In this document: positions 18,398 through 27,052 of the stretch, in pieces
How the letters are laid out: the number at the start of each line of letters is the position of its first letter
Numbering within the stretch: the first letter of the stretch is position 1
Assembly: GCA_020849615.1 (NCBI GenBank)
Contig: JADLFW010000038.1
Location: 1 to 48,589 of the forward strand
Source of the DNA: Phycisphaerales bacterium
Lineage (GTDB): Bacteria > Planctomycetota > Phycisphaerae > Phycisphaerales > UBA1924
DNA length: 48,589 nucleotides
Direction: 5' to 3'
Position numbers and translations under genes: made by a program
Notes under the pieces: generated by a model
Told to the model about the DNA's origin: nothing
Database searches by the model: none
What the model saw: the letters and a program-made list of their open reading frames with translations, nothing else

Positions 18398-21300
18398 ATG
18401 CTGACCCTCAGGACTGAAAGCTCGGACAGCACCGCCGCGGGCCTCCCGGCCCGGCGGCGTGATGGACGCGGCCTGACCGCCGTGCTGCGGGCCGTCTGCG
18501 GCGCGCCCGCGGGCTGGCGCGAGCAGCGCCGCGGGTCGTTCCTGGTGCTGGTCGTGGGCACGCTGGCGCTGATGGCGCTGATCACCGTGGTGTACGTGAG
18601 CGTCGGCAGCGCCGACCGCCGGACCAGCGCTGCGCTCGCCAAGCTCGACAAGGCCGAGGATGTGCCCGACCAGGTCGCGGCCTATATCAGCTCGATCATC
18701 GCGGATGATGTGCTCGACAGCTTCGCCGATTCGGGCAAGACCCGCCGCGAGGCGTGGGATTACCCCGCGACCGACTGGTCGGCCAGCTCGACGCAGCCCA
18801 AGACCGACACCGACACCTCGCGGAACCCCGCGCTGGGCCGGTACTTCACGCCCATCGGCGGCCACGGCGACGATCCGTGGCTGGCTTCAACCGAGCCGAC
18901 ATGGCTGGGCTGGGGGCTCGACACCCCCGACCTGACCTCGATCACGCCGAACGAGCTGTACCTCTACCAGCGCGACTGGGCCCAGATCTCCAACATCTCC
19001 CCCGATGGGCGCTTCATCAACCTGCTCAACCTGCGCAACAACTTCGCGGCGGAGTCGGGCTTTGGCAATGATGCGAAGAACAAGCCGCGCCTCAGCGAGG
19101 ATCTGCACCTCGTCGGCCTGCCCCCCAACCCCGAGGACCCGCCGCGCTACGGCGAGCCGCCGCCCACCCGCACCGATTTCGGCCTCTCGCTCAGCAGCAA
19201 CAAGCAGTACCCGGCGGTGTGGGGGCAGCGCCAGGTCGGCATGTTCCGCCAGGTCTTCAAGGGCGGGCTGGGGCCGCGGCCCGACAGCGAGTTCTACCCC
19301 GACAACCTCTTCGCCGATGCGGATGGGGATGGGTTCTACGACTCGCGCTGGAGCGATCTGACCGACGCCCGGGACCGCGATGGCGATTCCAAGCCCGACG
19401 CCCGGCCCGCGATCGCGACCGAGGGCCGTTTCCGCTACGTCTACGGCGTCCGCATCGTCGACCTGTCGGGCCTGGTGAACGTCAACACCGCGACCGACTT
19501 CCGGGCCCGGCCCGTCGAGAAGGCGCCGGTGGGTCTGTACCCCTCCGATGTTGACCTGCGCCGATTGCTGACGCTGCGCGATTTCTACGACCTGTACTCG
19601 CCGGGCGGCCCGTCTTCGGCCGAGCCGCAGACCGTCGGGTTCAACCTGCTGAAGCAGCCGCTCGAGGATGTGCCGGCCAACTACACGTTCTACACCCGCG
19701 ACCCGGCGATGCTGGCGGGCGGGCCCGGCTACGACGCTCTGCGGCTGTCGATCTTCGCGGGGCTGGTGCCGCCGGCGACCACAACGCTCGACAAGTTCGC
19801 CTCGGCGTACAAGATTGGCGACAAAGACTGGAAGTTCGATTCCACGACGAGCGGCGCGGAGTGGCGGTCGGCGTACTACACCGGCCGCGGCGGCCGCGCG
19901 GACGGCATCGCCGCCGGGCAGGTGACGGGCCAGGCCGGCTATTCCGTCGCCGGCGTCTTCAACACCACCGACCTGCTCGACCTGCTCACCTACCGCGGCG
20001 TGAACAACCCCGCGCTGCTCTCGCGGCTGGAGCAGGCGGTGGGCGGCCGTGACCTCGCGACCCCGGGCGGCGCCAACCGCCGCAACAGCCCGCTCCGCGA
20101 CAACCGCGGCCTGGACCTCGAGCGCGAAGTCATCGACCCCACCGATGTGAACGATGATCGGCAGGCGATGCTCCGCAGCGCGGTCGATCCCCGGCAGCGG
20201 CTGACCACCATCAGCGGGGCGCGGCCCATCTACTCGACGCTCATCAGCTCGGCCGATCAGCTCGCCGCGACCGAGGTGCGGTCCGACCTGGTGTCGCTCG
20301 TGAAGAACAAGCAGGTCACCCAGCTGACGCAGACCATCGCCAATGCGCTGATGCCCGACGGCATCGACCCGGATGCCTGGGGCGACCCGGCGGGCACGGA
20401 GTTCCGCCAGCGGCAGACGCAGTTCTACGGCGCAAAGGGCCCGGAGCTGGCGCTGCGGATCTCGGCCCACATGGCCGTGAACCTGCTGGATTCCTACGAC
20501 AAGACCGACCCCGCGGTCGGTGGGGATGCGACCTCGGCGTACACGCTGCTGCTCGACCGGAACCAGAAGTCCAGGCTCAGCGATACGACGCTGTACCCGT
20601 GGTGGAACGACGACAAGAAAATCGACCTTTCCAAGACGGGCCTGGGCTCGACCGACATCCTCGGCGGGCTGAGCGTTCGGCCCGTCGGCATCCCGGCGGC
20701 GGTCAACATCTTCGGCGTCGAGGCCCAGCCGTTCCTGACAGAGATCGCCAGCTTCACGGTCTACACCGACTCCCCGAACCACACCAATGAGCCCGAGCCG
20801 CCGATCGGCACCGACCCCGACACCGGCGACCCGATCTACGGGCCGATCACCATCGACGGCGCGGTCGCCGATGCGAACGAGGACTTCCTCTTCCGGGCCG
20901 TGGCGTTCCAGATTCACAACCCCTTCAGCGAAAGCATCACCCTGACGCCCGCCTCGATGCTGGGCGCTTCCGCCGACCTGAGCAACAGCGCGCCGTTCAA
21001 CTACATCCAGTTCGGCGGCAAGACGTACCTGCTGGCGAAGCTGAACGACGGCGCCGCGGGCGGCGCTGCGCTGGAGGAGCTGAGGATCGATGCGGGCGAG
21101 ACAATCATCTGCTACGCCCTCAGCCAGTCCCGCACCGACATCAACAGCCGCTTCCGCAGCCAGCTGAGCACACCCCCGCCGGTCCCCCCCGACTACGTCC
21201 AGGAGTGGATCGACGGGCAGCTGCTGGGCCCGGGCATCACCCGCGCGGTCCGGATCCCGTGGATCAGCGCCACCGGGGCCGTGCAGACCTCGTTCAACAA

Positions 21301-23092
21301 CCTCGCGGCCGCGGGCGATGCTGCGACGGGCCCGATCACCGATGCGACCATCAGCATCCGCCGGGCCCTGCGCAGCACCATCGACCAGGGCCAGCCCAAC
21401 AACCCCGCCAACGACCTGCTGGTGGACCGGATCACGCTGCCGGACATTCGCTCGATCGACCGGACGCGGGCTTCGGGTGAGCAGGAGGTCCAGGGCACGC
21501 TGTCGGGCCCGGCCGACACAGAGGACAACACCGGGTTCACCATCACGCTCTTCGGCTCGGTGCAGCGGCCGACATCGGGCAACAAGCTCGGCGGGTTCCC
21601 GTCCTGGTGCCTGCAGCCGCGCGGCAAGACCGATTGGAACGCCCTGGAGGTCAACGGGGCCCCCAACGGCATCAGCAAGGGCGACTTCAGCGCCGATCCG
21701 ACCGGGACCGAGGGCGGCACAACCTTCGCGATCTGGGTTGACAAGTCCAAGGCCAGCGCGGTCTGCCCGTCGGCCTGCACGGAGCCGGCCCAGAAGACCG
21801 AGCACCCGGTTCCGCCCAACGCCGACGGCGTGGACTACGCGACGCTGATGCCCGAAATCACCGTCAACAACAACGAGTTCAAGTCGGGCTCGACCAACCC
21901 CGTCTCCACCCTCCGGGCCGCGGATGTCATGCTGACCTGGGGTGTCGGGCCGTGGCAGGACCCCAGCCAGCCCGCCGCGACCCAGTGGACGACGCTGGGC
22001 GAGGCGATGGCCCTGGCCCTGAACTACATCGACACCGCCGCGCCGCCCGCCGCAGGCACCTTCGAATCCAGGCTCGCGGGCGCCCTGGACCGCGGCTGCC
22101 TCAAGCTCGATGCGTACGTGCCGTTCTTCGACCGCGATGGGGACGGGCTCTTCACGCCCGATCCGATCACCACGCCAGCGCCCCGCGAGGAGCGCCGCGG
22201 TCTGGGCATCCCGATCGCCATGAACCTGCTGGATGCCCTCCGCGGCATGCCCGAGACGGCGGTCAGCGATGAGTTCGGCGGGCTGACCCGGCTGACGCCG
22301 GGCCTCATCAACATCAACACCGCGCCGCTGGCGGTTCTCAGGCTTCTGCCGCTGCTGGCGCCGACCTCCGACGCGGCGGCGTGGTGGTGGGCCAGCGCCA
22401 TCGATGGCGAGACCCCGCTGGCCCAGGATGCCGACATCGCGGCGACCGTGATGGCCTACCGGGACAAAATCCCGGTGCTGACGCGGCCCGACTCCGGCGG
22501 CGCGTTCGAGGTGGTTGATTTCCGCGACCGCGGTTCGGGCGGCTACGCAGACCCGGAGATCGAGGACCCCACCAAGCTCAACGGCCGCTCGGGACGCCCC
22601 GTCGGCGCCACGAGCCCCATCGGCGTGGGAACCGGCATCGATGTGATCCGCGAAGATCCGGGGTTCCGTTCGCTGGGCGAGGTGCTCGCGGCCCGGTTCG
22701 TGAATCCCACCGATCAGACCACGTTCCGCGACCGCAACAACATCGACCACCTGGCCTACGACTCGGTGCGCAACACGGTGAAGGGTGTGACCAGCACGCT
22801 GCACAAGGACCCGGTTGACGGCGTGCTGAAGGCGACGCGGGTCGATGATCCGTACGCCGAGAAGCTCGCGGTGGCGTCGGGGCTGCTGAACACGATCAGC
22901 GTGCGGTCGGATGTCTACGCCGTGTGGTTCGTCGTCCGCGGGTATCAGCAGTCGGATGTCGAGGGCCTGAAGCAGGATGACCCGATGCGGCCCAGCATTG
23001 AGAGGCGCTACGTCATGGTGGTCGACCGCTCGAACGTGATGCGCCGCGGCGACAAGCCGAGGGTGCTGCTGTTCAAGGAAGTGCCGCTGTGA
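18398..23092 (+). CDS. Giant GspK-like minor pseudopilin
   Basis: 1564 residues, against about 320 in typical GspK. ATG at 18398 has AAGGAG 7 bases upstream. After a 46-residue leader, EQRRG|SFLVLVVGTLALMALITVVYV forms the N-terminal helix. It lacks Glu at +5, as GspK does. Two [ILV]-N-[ILV]-N-T-A motifs, as in the GspK helix-hairpin-helix region, lie at about 358 (GLVNVNTAT) and 1300 (GLININTAP). Aspartate-rich calcium-type loops lie at about 305-335 (DADGDG and DRDGD) and 1244 (DRDGDG). GspK caps the pseudopilus tip, so this could be an oversized tip protein that displays a functional domain. The central 900 residues match nothing I recognise. Last gene of the cluster, followed by a probable terminator. 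Confidence 0.85.
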   Translation: MLTLRTESSDSTAAGLPARRRDGRGLTAVLRAVCGAPAGWREQRRGSFLVLVVGTLALMALITVVYVSVGSADRRTSAALAKLDKAEDVPDQVAAYISSIIADDVLDSFADSGKTRREAWDYPATDWSASSTQPKTDTDTSRNPALGRYFTPIGGHGDDPWLASTEPTWLGWGLDTPDLTSITPNELYLYQRDWAQISNISPDGRFINLLNLRNNFAAESGFGNDAKNKPRLSEDLHLVGLPPNPEDPPRYGEPPPTRTDFGLSLSSNKQYPAVWGQRQVGMFRQVFKGGLGPRPDSEFYPDNLFADADGDGFYDSRWSDLTDARDRDGDSKPDARPAIATEGRFRYVYGVRIVDLSGLVNVNTATDFRARPVEKAPVGLYPSDVDLRRLLTLRDFYDLYSPGGPSSAEPQTVGFNLLKQPLEDVPANYTFYTRDPAMLAGGPGYDALRLSIFAGLVPPATTTLDKFASAYKIGDKDWKFDSTTSGAEWRSAYYTGRGGRADGIAAGQVTGQAGYSVAGVFNTTDLLDLLTYRGVNNPALLSRLEQAVGGRDLATPGGANRRNSPLRDNRGLDLEREVIDPTDVNDDRQAMLRSAVDPRQRLTTISGARPIYSTLISSADQLAATEVRSDLVSLVKNKQVTQLTQTIANALMPDGIDPDAWGDPAGTEFRQRQTQFYGAKGPELALRISAHMAVNLLDSYDKTDPAVGGDATSAYTLLLDRNQKSRLSDTTLYPWWNDDKKIDLSKTGLGSTDILGGLSVRPVGIPAAVNIFGVEAQPFLTEIASFTVYTDSPNHTNEPEPPIGTDPDTGDPIYGPITIDGAVADANEDFLFRAVAFQIHNPFSESITLTPASMLGASADLSNSAPFNYIQFGGKTYLLAKLNDGAAGGAALEELRIDAGETIICYALSQSRTDINSRFRSQLSTPPPVPPDYVQEWIDGQLLGPGITRAVRIPWISATGAVQTSFNNLAAAGDAATGPITDATISIRRALRSTIDQGQPNNPANDLLVDRITLPDIRSIDRTRASGEQEVQGTLSGPADTEDNTGFTITLFGSVQRPTSGNKLGGFPSWCLQPRGKTDWNALEVNGAPNGISKGDFSADPTGTEGGTTFAIWVDKSKASAVCPSACTEPAQKTEHPVPPNADGVDYATLMPEITVNNNEFKSGSTNPVSTLRAADVMLTWGVGPWQDPSQPAATQWTTLGEAMALALNYIDTAAPPAAGTFESRLAGALDRGCLKLDAYVPFFDRDGDGLFTPDPITTPAPREERRGLGIPIAMNLLDALRGMPETAVSDEFGGLTRLTPGLININTAPLAVLRLLPLLAPTSDAAAWWWASAIDGETPLAQDADIAATVMAYRDKIPVLTRPDSGGAFEVVDFRDRGSGGYADPEIEDPTKLNGRSGRPVGATSPIGVGTGIDVIREDPGFRSLGEVLAARFVNPTDQTTFRDRNNIDHLAYDSVRNTVKGVTSTLHKDPVDGVLKATRVDDPYAEKLAVASGLLNTISVRSDVYAVWFVVRGYQQSDVEGLKQDDPMRPSIERRYVMVVDRSNVMRRGDKPRVLLFKEVPL

Positions 23093-23146
23093 GTCTTCAC
23101 TGACACGAACCCGCCCCCGCGAGGGGGGCGTGGAGAGCTTGGAGCG

Positions 23147-23183
23147 CCGACCCGTTCGGGGAAACCCGGCGGGTCGGTTTGTT
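23147..23183 (+). terminator. Probable intrinsic terminator after the pilus cluster
   Basis: CCGACCCG (23147-23154) pairs with CGGGTCGG (23170-23177). An inner CGGG-GAAA-CCCG hairpin lies between. TTTGTT follows the outer stem. Confidence 0.5.
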
Positions 23184-23208
23184 GACGGGCCGGCCCGGCC
23201 TGCGGGCA

Positions 23209-23214
23209 TAGGAT
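23209..23214 (+). promoter_or_regulatory. -10 box TAGGAT for tRNA-Pro
   Basis: TAGGAT ends eight bases before the tRNA 5' end. TTGACG at 23182-23187 is too far upstream (21 bases) to be an ideal -35. Confidence 0.45.
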
Positions 23215-23222
23215 CCGGGGTC

Positions 23223-23296
23223 CAGGGTGTAGCTCAGTTTGGTAGAGCGTGTGGTTTGGGTCCACAAGGTCGCAGGTTCAAATCCTGTCACCCTGA
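23223..23296 (+). tRNA. tRNA-Pro(TGG)
   Basis: Acceptor CAGGGTG pairs with CACCCTG, followed by discriminator A at 23296. D-arm GCTCAGTTTGGTAGAGC. Anticodon loop TTTGGGT gives TGG. T-arm CGCAGGTTCAAATCCTGT. No encoded CCA. Its last 12 bases are duplicated, with two further bases, at 24382-24395. Confidence 0.95.
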
Positions 23297-23298
23297 TT
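23285..23298 (+). repeat. attL-like repeat, 3' end of tRNA-Pro
   Basis: CTGTCACCCTGATT. Twelve bases are tRNA sequence and two lie beyond it. Confidence 0.6.
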
Positions 23299-23336
23299 CG
23301 GTTTTCGGCGGGCATCGGGGCGTCCGGGACCGCCCC

Positions 23337-24293
23337 TTACCAGAATCGCCACCACGGACGAGCCTGGGAATGGATCTGGCCTTCGAGCCAGTCGCCGCTT
23401 TTCCAATCTCTGGCGATAACTCGACCGTTAGAAGTTGCCACGCAGGTGAGCGGCTGCTGCCCGAGTGCAACGTTGCGTTCGATGGTGCCGGAAACCGGAT
23501 CGATCATGGCGACGTCGCCAGAGAATGGCCGCGGCACAATTGCTCGCCTTCCGTGTTTCCAAACTGACACGTCGCCCGCGAACTGCCGCATGGGGCCCGT
23601 GCCGGGTTGAACTAGTATCGCGCACGCGGGCTGGCGAGAATCGAGCGGGACTCGAACGAACGTGTCATAGTCAACCGTCCAAAGCTCGTTCCCGACAATG
23701 CGCAGCATCGGATTCCCGCCGCGATCCGCAAGATTGATCCGGCCGATCGCAGTCTCCGATTGCACATCGTGCACGATCAATGTCGAGGAGCGTTGTACGC
23801 TCACGAGCACCTGTCCTGAACTCGGCATGGCTATCACATCAGTAAGCCCCTGATAGCCAAGGTCGTACTCGTCTCCGTTATACCAAGGCAGATTGCCCAG
23901 GATCATCCTCTTTGCGTCCTCCGATACTTCAAGCAGAAAGCTCGTCCAGCGGCCCTCATTCTTGAACGTCACGAGGTGATGACGAGGCATCCCGTTTGTC
24001 GCTGACGATGTTCCAGCAAATTCGTGATCGTGTGGAGTGCATCTCAGGGACCATTCCACGATGTTCGGTGCCGCAAAACGTCGAACCGACAACACGATCT
24101 CGTCATGCTCCACCCGGTGGGCTGCCGCGAGAAAGCGATCACCATCGATCGGAAAAAGCCGTAGATATCCACCATCGCAGACAGGATGATGGGTCACTCG
24201 GTTTGTCGCCAGATTGCGCACGCTCAATGCACCGCCTTCGACCCAACCAATCGATGACGCGACGAGCTGCTCTGTGCGGTCCAGAATCACCAC
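23337..24293 (-). CDS. Uncharacterised protein with beta-propeller-like repeats
   Basis: 318 residues, no signal peptide or membrane segment. Short alternating hydrophobic strands separated by turns recur through the protein, for example TLIVHDVQSETAIGRINL, ELWTVDYDTFVRVPL and GDVAMIDPVSGTIERNVAL. The last two resemble YVTN or WD-type propeller blades, with a D-x-x-[ST]-G turn. The fold is inferred, the function unknown. Start: GTG at 24293 or the adjacent GTG at 24290. The latter has TAGAAT exactly six bases upstream, as in leaderless genes here. It is the only gene of the putative tRNA-Pro mini-island and has lower G+C and less biased codon use than neighbours. Confidence 0.7.
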   Translation of the reverse strand: MVILDRTEQLVASSIGWVEGGALSVRNLATNRVTHHPVCDGGYLRLFPIDGDRFLAAAHRVEHDEIVLSVRRFAAPNIVEWSLRCTPHDHEFAGTSSATNGMPRHHLVTFKNEGRWTSFLLEVSEDAKRMILGNLPWYNGDEYDLGYQGLTDVIAMPSSGQVLVSVQRSSTLIVHDVQSETAIGRINLADRGGNPMLRIVGNELWTVDYDTFVRVPLDSRQPACAILVQPGTGPMRQFAGDVSVWKHGRRAIVPRPFSGDVAMIDPVSGTIERNVALGQQPLTCVATSNGRVIARDWKSGDWLEGQIHSQARPWWRFW

Positions 24294-24381
24294 GGCATTC
24301 TACCTACCCTCCGTCACACGAGCAGATGCCGAACCCAAGTCGGCACGGTCGCAACGGCCGCCATAAAAGTCAACTGGCGTA

Positions 24382-24395
24382 CTGTCACCCTGATT
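24382..24395 (+). repeat. attR-like repeat, copy of tRNA-Pro 3' end
   Basis: CTGTCACCCTGATT, identical to 23285-23298. It is not part of any tRNA here. Confidence 0.6.
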
Positions 24396-24432
24396 GTCGC
24401 TCAGCTGATTTGCGCTCAGGCGCAGCCGCAGG

Positions 24433-24927
24433 TCAGGCCGGGCGACGGCGCCGAGCTTTCCTGGCCGATGTTGTTCGAATGATCACCGACCCGCGGCCGG
24501 CGGGCGCGAACGGCACGCGATTGCGGGCGATGGCCTCGTCGATCAGGCCCGTGACCGCCGGATGAGCGAGTGTGGATGCGCTCTCCAGGAGAATCCAGCG
24601 CGCCTGGCTGCCGGACCCCTTCAACAACTTCTCAGGATCCGGCAACCCCTTGCCGCGATTGAAGTAGAGCCGAACGCCGTCCGCGCTCCCGCGGATGGCG
24701 AGAACACCCTCGTACCCCCGATCTCTGGGTGAAAAACTGATGACGAAGCAGTCGCGGTATTCATACACCACCTCGTGGGCGGTGGGCAGATGCTTTCGCA
24801 GCCGCCGCCGCGTTGCGCCCACGAGCCGTATGTGCGCGGGCGCGAACTTGGCGATACTTGCGCGCACCTGGGCTTCCGCCGATCGTCGCTCCGCCGCGGA
24901 CTGGGTGCTTACCTCTGAAGTGCTCAT
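24433..24927 (-). CDS. DUF1801-like small protein
   Basis: 164 residues. The segment VRLYFNRGKGLPDPEKLLKGSGSQARWILL (described here in two parts: LYFNRGKGLPDP and LLKGSGSQARWI) matches the conserved core of DUF1801/YdhG-like proteins, which are small cytoplasmic alpha/beta proteins of unknown function. VVYEYRDCFVISFSP precedes it, as in the family. The C-terminus is a basic tail. ATG at 24927 has GGAG about 12 bases upstream. It borders the mini-island but has host-like composition. Confidence 0.7.
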   Translation of the reverse strand: MSTSEVSTQSAAERRSAEAQVRASIAKFAPAHIRLVGATRRRLRKHLPTAHEVVYEYRDCFVISFSPRDRGYEGVLAIRGSADGVRLYFNRGKGLPDPEKLLKGSGSQARWILLESASTLAHPAVTGLIDEAIARNRVPFAPAGRGSVIIRTTSARKARRRRPA

Positions 24928-25184
24928 GCCTGGAAGCTCCGTTAAACGACCGAGGATGACCTCGAAAATGCATCCGACCGGCCCACGCCCTCCCGCGGCT
25001 GCGGAAGTTCCCCCATGTTAGTTCGCATCCGCCGCCGCCGTCGTGGCGATCGTGCTGCTCACGCGAGACTCCCGAGCACCACCGCGAGAGCACGGCGGCC
25101 GTGCACGCCGCGCGCCACCCGGCTTCCGCCCGCGCGGGCCTCGACGCCCACCGCCAGCGCGCCCGGCTGGGCGGGTCCATCGCC

Positions 25185-25190
25185 TATCCT
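25185..25190 (+). promoter_or_regulatory. -10 box TATCCT, leaderless start of methyltransferase gene
   Basis: TATCCT, six bases, then ATG at 25197. No Shine-Dalgarno sequence. Confidence 0.5.
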
Positions 25191-25196
25191 TCGAAC

Positions 25197-25799
25197 ATGT
25201 CGAGCGCGTTCTGGGATCAACGCTACACCGGGGATGCTCTCGCCTATGGCGAGACTGCCAATGAGTTTCTCACGCGAATGGCCGATCGGCTCCCGAGGAG
25301 CGGGCGTGCGCTCGACATCGGCGCGGGGGAGGGCCGAAACGCCCTGTTCCTGGCCTCCCGCGGGCTGGATGTCCTCGCGGTTGATCAGAGCGAGGTCGGG
25401 ATGCAGAAGGCGCAGCGACTCGCCCGCCAGCGGGGCCTGACTCTACGCACATTGGCCGCCGACCTGCAGGAGTTCGATGCCGAGGATGACTCGCTGGACG
25501 TCGTCACCTCCATCTTTGTTCACCTTCCAGCGTCGCTCCGCGCGGCGGTGCACGCGCGCATCCGTGCGTGGCTGAAGCCGGGCGGGGTGTTCCTGCTCGA
25601 GGCGTACGCCCCCGATCAGATCGAGCGCAACACCGGCGGCCCGAAGGACCCATCACGCCTCGCGCCCTTGGAGGTGATCGTGGGCGAACTGGATGGGCTG
25701 GCGATCGAACACCGGGCCGCTCTGGTGCGAGATGTATCCGAAGGCCAGTTCCATACCGGGGAAGCGTCCGTCGTGCAGGTCGTGGCACGCAAGCAGTGA
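25197..25799 (+). CDS. Class I SAM-dependent methyltransferase, TehB-like
   Basis: 200 residues. FWDQRY at the start, motif I ALDIGAGEGRNALFLASRG, acidic motif VLAVDQSEVGMQKA, motif III AADLQEFDAEDDSLDVVTSI (given as position about 82-101), and LKPGGVFLLEAYAP. The pattern matches the thiopurine/TehB-like small-molecule methyltransferases. Substrate unknown. ATG at 25197 is chosen over an upstream frame extension because of the TATCCT box six bases before it and the typical FWDQRY start. Confidence 0.85.
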   Translation: MSSAFWDQRYTGDALAYGETANEFLTRMADRLPRSGRALDIGAGEGRNALFLASRGLDVLAVDQSEVGMQKAQRLARQRGLTLRTLAADLQEFDAEDDSLDVVTSIFVHLPASLRAAVHARIRAWLKPGGVFLLEAYAPDQIERNTGGPKDPSRLAPLEVIVGELDGLAIEHRAALVRDVSEGQFHTGEASVVQVVARKQ

Positions 25800-25874
25800 T
25801 CATCGCCGGGCCTGAACGATGAGGGCGTGCCGGGATGCGGCGGGCCGCAGCGTGTCGCGGAACGGGAGCGTTGA

Positions 25875-26606
25875 ATGCCGACAAAGCGGCCGGAACCGCC
25901 GGTCAGAGCCGACGCCAAGACCATTCTCGCCTCGCTGGAACGCCGTGGCAACCCCAAGGTCCGCGAGCAGATGTGCAGGCAGTTCGGGATCACCGGCCCG
26001 TCGGCATCCACATCGTTCGGAATCAAGGTTGGAGAGCTCCGCGCGGTCGCGAAGGAGCTCCGCAGGCGTGGGAAGTCGGAGGAGGACGCGGCGCGGAATC
26101 ACCGGCTGGCGATCGAGCTCTGGGATACGGGTCAGTACGAGGCCCGCCTGCTCGCCGCGTTCGTCGATGAGCCCGCGCTCGTGACCGTGGCGCAGATGAA
26201 CCGATGGGCGAAGGATTTCGACAACTGGGCGGTTTGCGACACCGCCTGCTTCTGCCTCTTCGATCGTGCCCCGAGCGGCATGACCTTCGGGCGAGTCCTC
26301 GCGTGGTCGAAGGCGAAGGATGAGTTTGTCAAGCGCGGCGCGTTCGCGCTCCTCGCATCGCTCGCGCTCCACGACCGGGCCTCGCCGGATTCGGCCTTCC
26401 TGCGCTGCCTCCCGCTCATCGAGCGCGGCGCTCGCGATGAACGCAACCTTGTCAAGAAGGGCGTGAGCTGGGCCCTGCGCGGTATGGGCCGGCGCCCAAC
26501 GCTCCGGGCCCGCGCCATCGAGCTCGCCACGCGTTTGGCTGATTCCGATGACCCCGCCGCACGCTGGGTGGGCAAGGATGCGCTGCGGGACCTGCGCCGT
26601 CGTTGA
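25875..26606 (+). CDS. AlkD-like DNA alkylation repair protein
   Basis: 243 residues. All-helical HEAT-like protein of the DNA alkylation repair family, which removes bulky or charged N3/N7-alkylated bases. Conserved features: FGIKVGELRAVAKEL, LWDTGQYEARLLAAFVDEP, then MNRWAKDFDNWAVCDTAC (the W-x(3)-FD-NWAVCD signature), FVKRGAF and NLVKKGVSWALRGMGRR. GGGAG precedes the ATG by about 8 bases. It lies 75 bases after the methyltransferase, possibly as one unit. There is no other repair gene nearby except xseAB. Confidence 0.88.
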   Translation: MPTKRPEPPVRADAKTILASLERRGNPKVREQMCRQFGITGPSASTSFGIKVGELRAVAKELRRRGKSEEDAARNHRLAIELWDTGQYEARLLAAFVDEPALVTVAQMNRWAKDFDNWAVCDTACFCLFDRAPSGMTFGRVLAWSKAKDEFVKRGAFALLASLALHDRASPDSAFLRCLPLIERGARDERNLVKKGVSWALRGMGRRPTLRARAIELATRLADSDDPAARWVGKDALRDLRRR

Positions 26607-27052
26607 TCCGCGACACCGGGATCGGATCAGTCCGGTGGAGCTCGCTCGCGGCGGGGCCGCACCCGGGGGATGCCTTGCGCATCCCGACCTGTGATTCCCC
26701 AGATCAAGAACAGGGTCACTTTCCCGCGTTGCCCGGTTGATGGCCGGGGACGCGAGGCAATCGCCGAGGCGAGTGTTTCAGTAAGCCCTTTGTGAAGAAG
26801 AGTTTCCGATCGTGCAGCCCAAGCGGGAGTGCTGCCCCGATCGCGACCGAGTTGGAGCACACGCGATCCTGAAGCGCGCCGGGGATTTCCGGTGCATATC
26901 GAGCGAGCCGCGAATTCTATCCAAAACGGCGAAAATTCCTTAGAAGGCACCTGTGGACCCTGTAGTCTGTAATGTGGAACCCGCCCCGTCCGGGCGGAGT
27001 TGTGAACAGCTCCGTTCTTCCCGGCGCGAGGGGGTCGAAGGAGAGATAGACC
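26607..27052. other. Intergenic stretch before the PEP-CTERM gene
   Basis: 446 bases with no supportable gene. A 107-codon minus-strand frame (26627-26950) has no family resemblance or ribosome binding site. The right end carries a candidate -10 box TAGTCT at 26963-26968. The rest shows nothing I can name. Confidence 0.5.
26963..26968 (+). promoter_or_regulatory. Putative -10 box TAGTCT for the PEP-CTERM gene
   Basis: CTGTAGTCTG, about 84 bases before the ATG at 27053. Same TANNNT class as the tRNA boxes. Confidence 0.35.

Larger units (their letters stand above)
23285..24395. mobile_element. Putative mini-island inserted at the 3' end of tRNA-Pro
   Basis: A 14-base word CTGTCACCCTGATT at the end of tRNA-Pro recurs exactly at 24382-24395. 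The enclosed 1.1 kb holds one minus-strand gene whose composition differs from its neighbours: two sampled 60-base lines contain 35 and 32 G+C, against 41 in a line of the upstream pseudopilin gene. A tRNA 3' end duplicated at the far boundary is the normal footprint of tyrosine-recombinase integration. No integrase is present, so this would be a cargo-only remnant or a satellite moved in trans. Confidence 0.5.

Noticed and set aside
18887..23209. 1440-codon minus-strand frame
   Set aside because: Shadow of the giant GspK-like gene; the plus frame has a leader, a membrane helix, a ribosome binding site and conserved motifs.
26627..26950. 107-codon minus-strand frame
   Set aside because: No ribosome binding site, promoter box or family resemblance.
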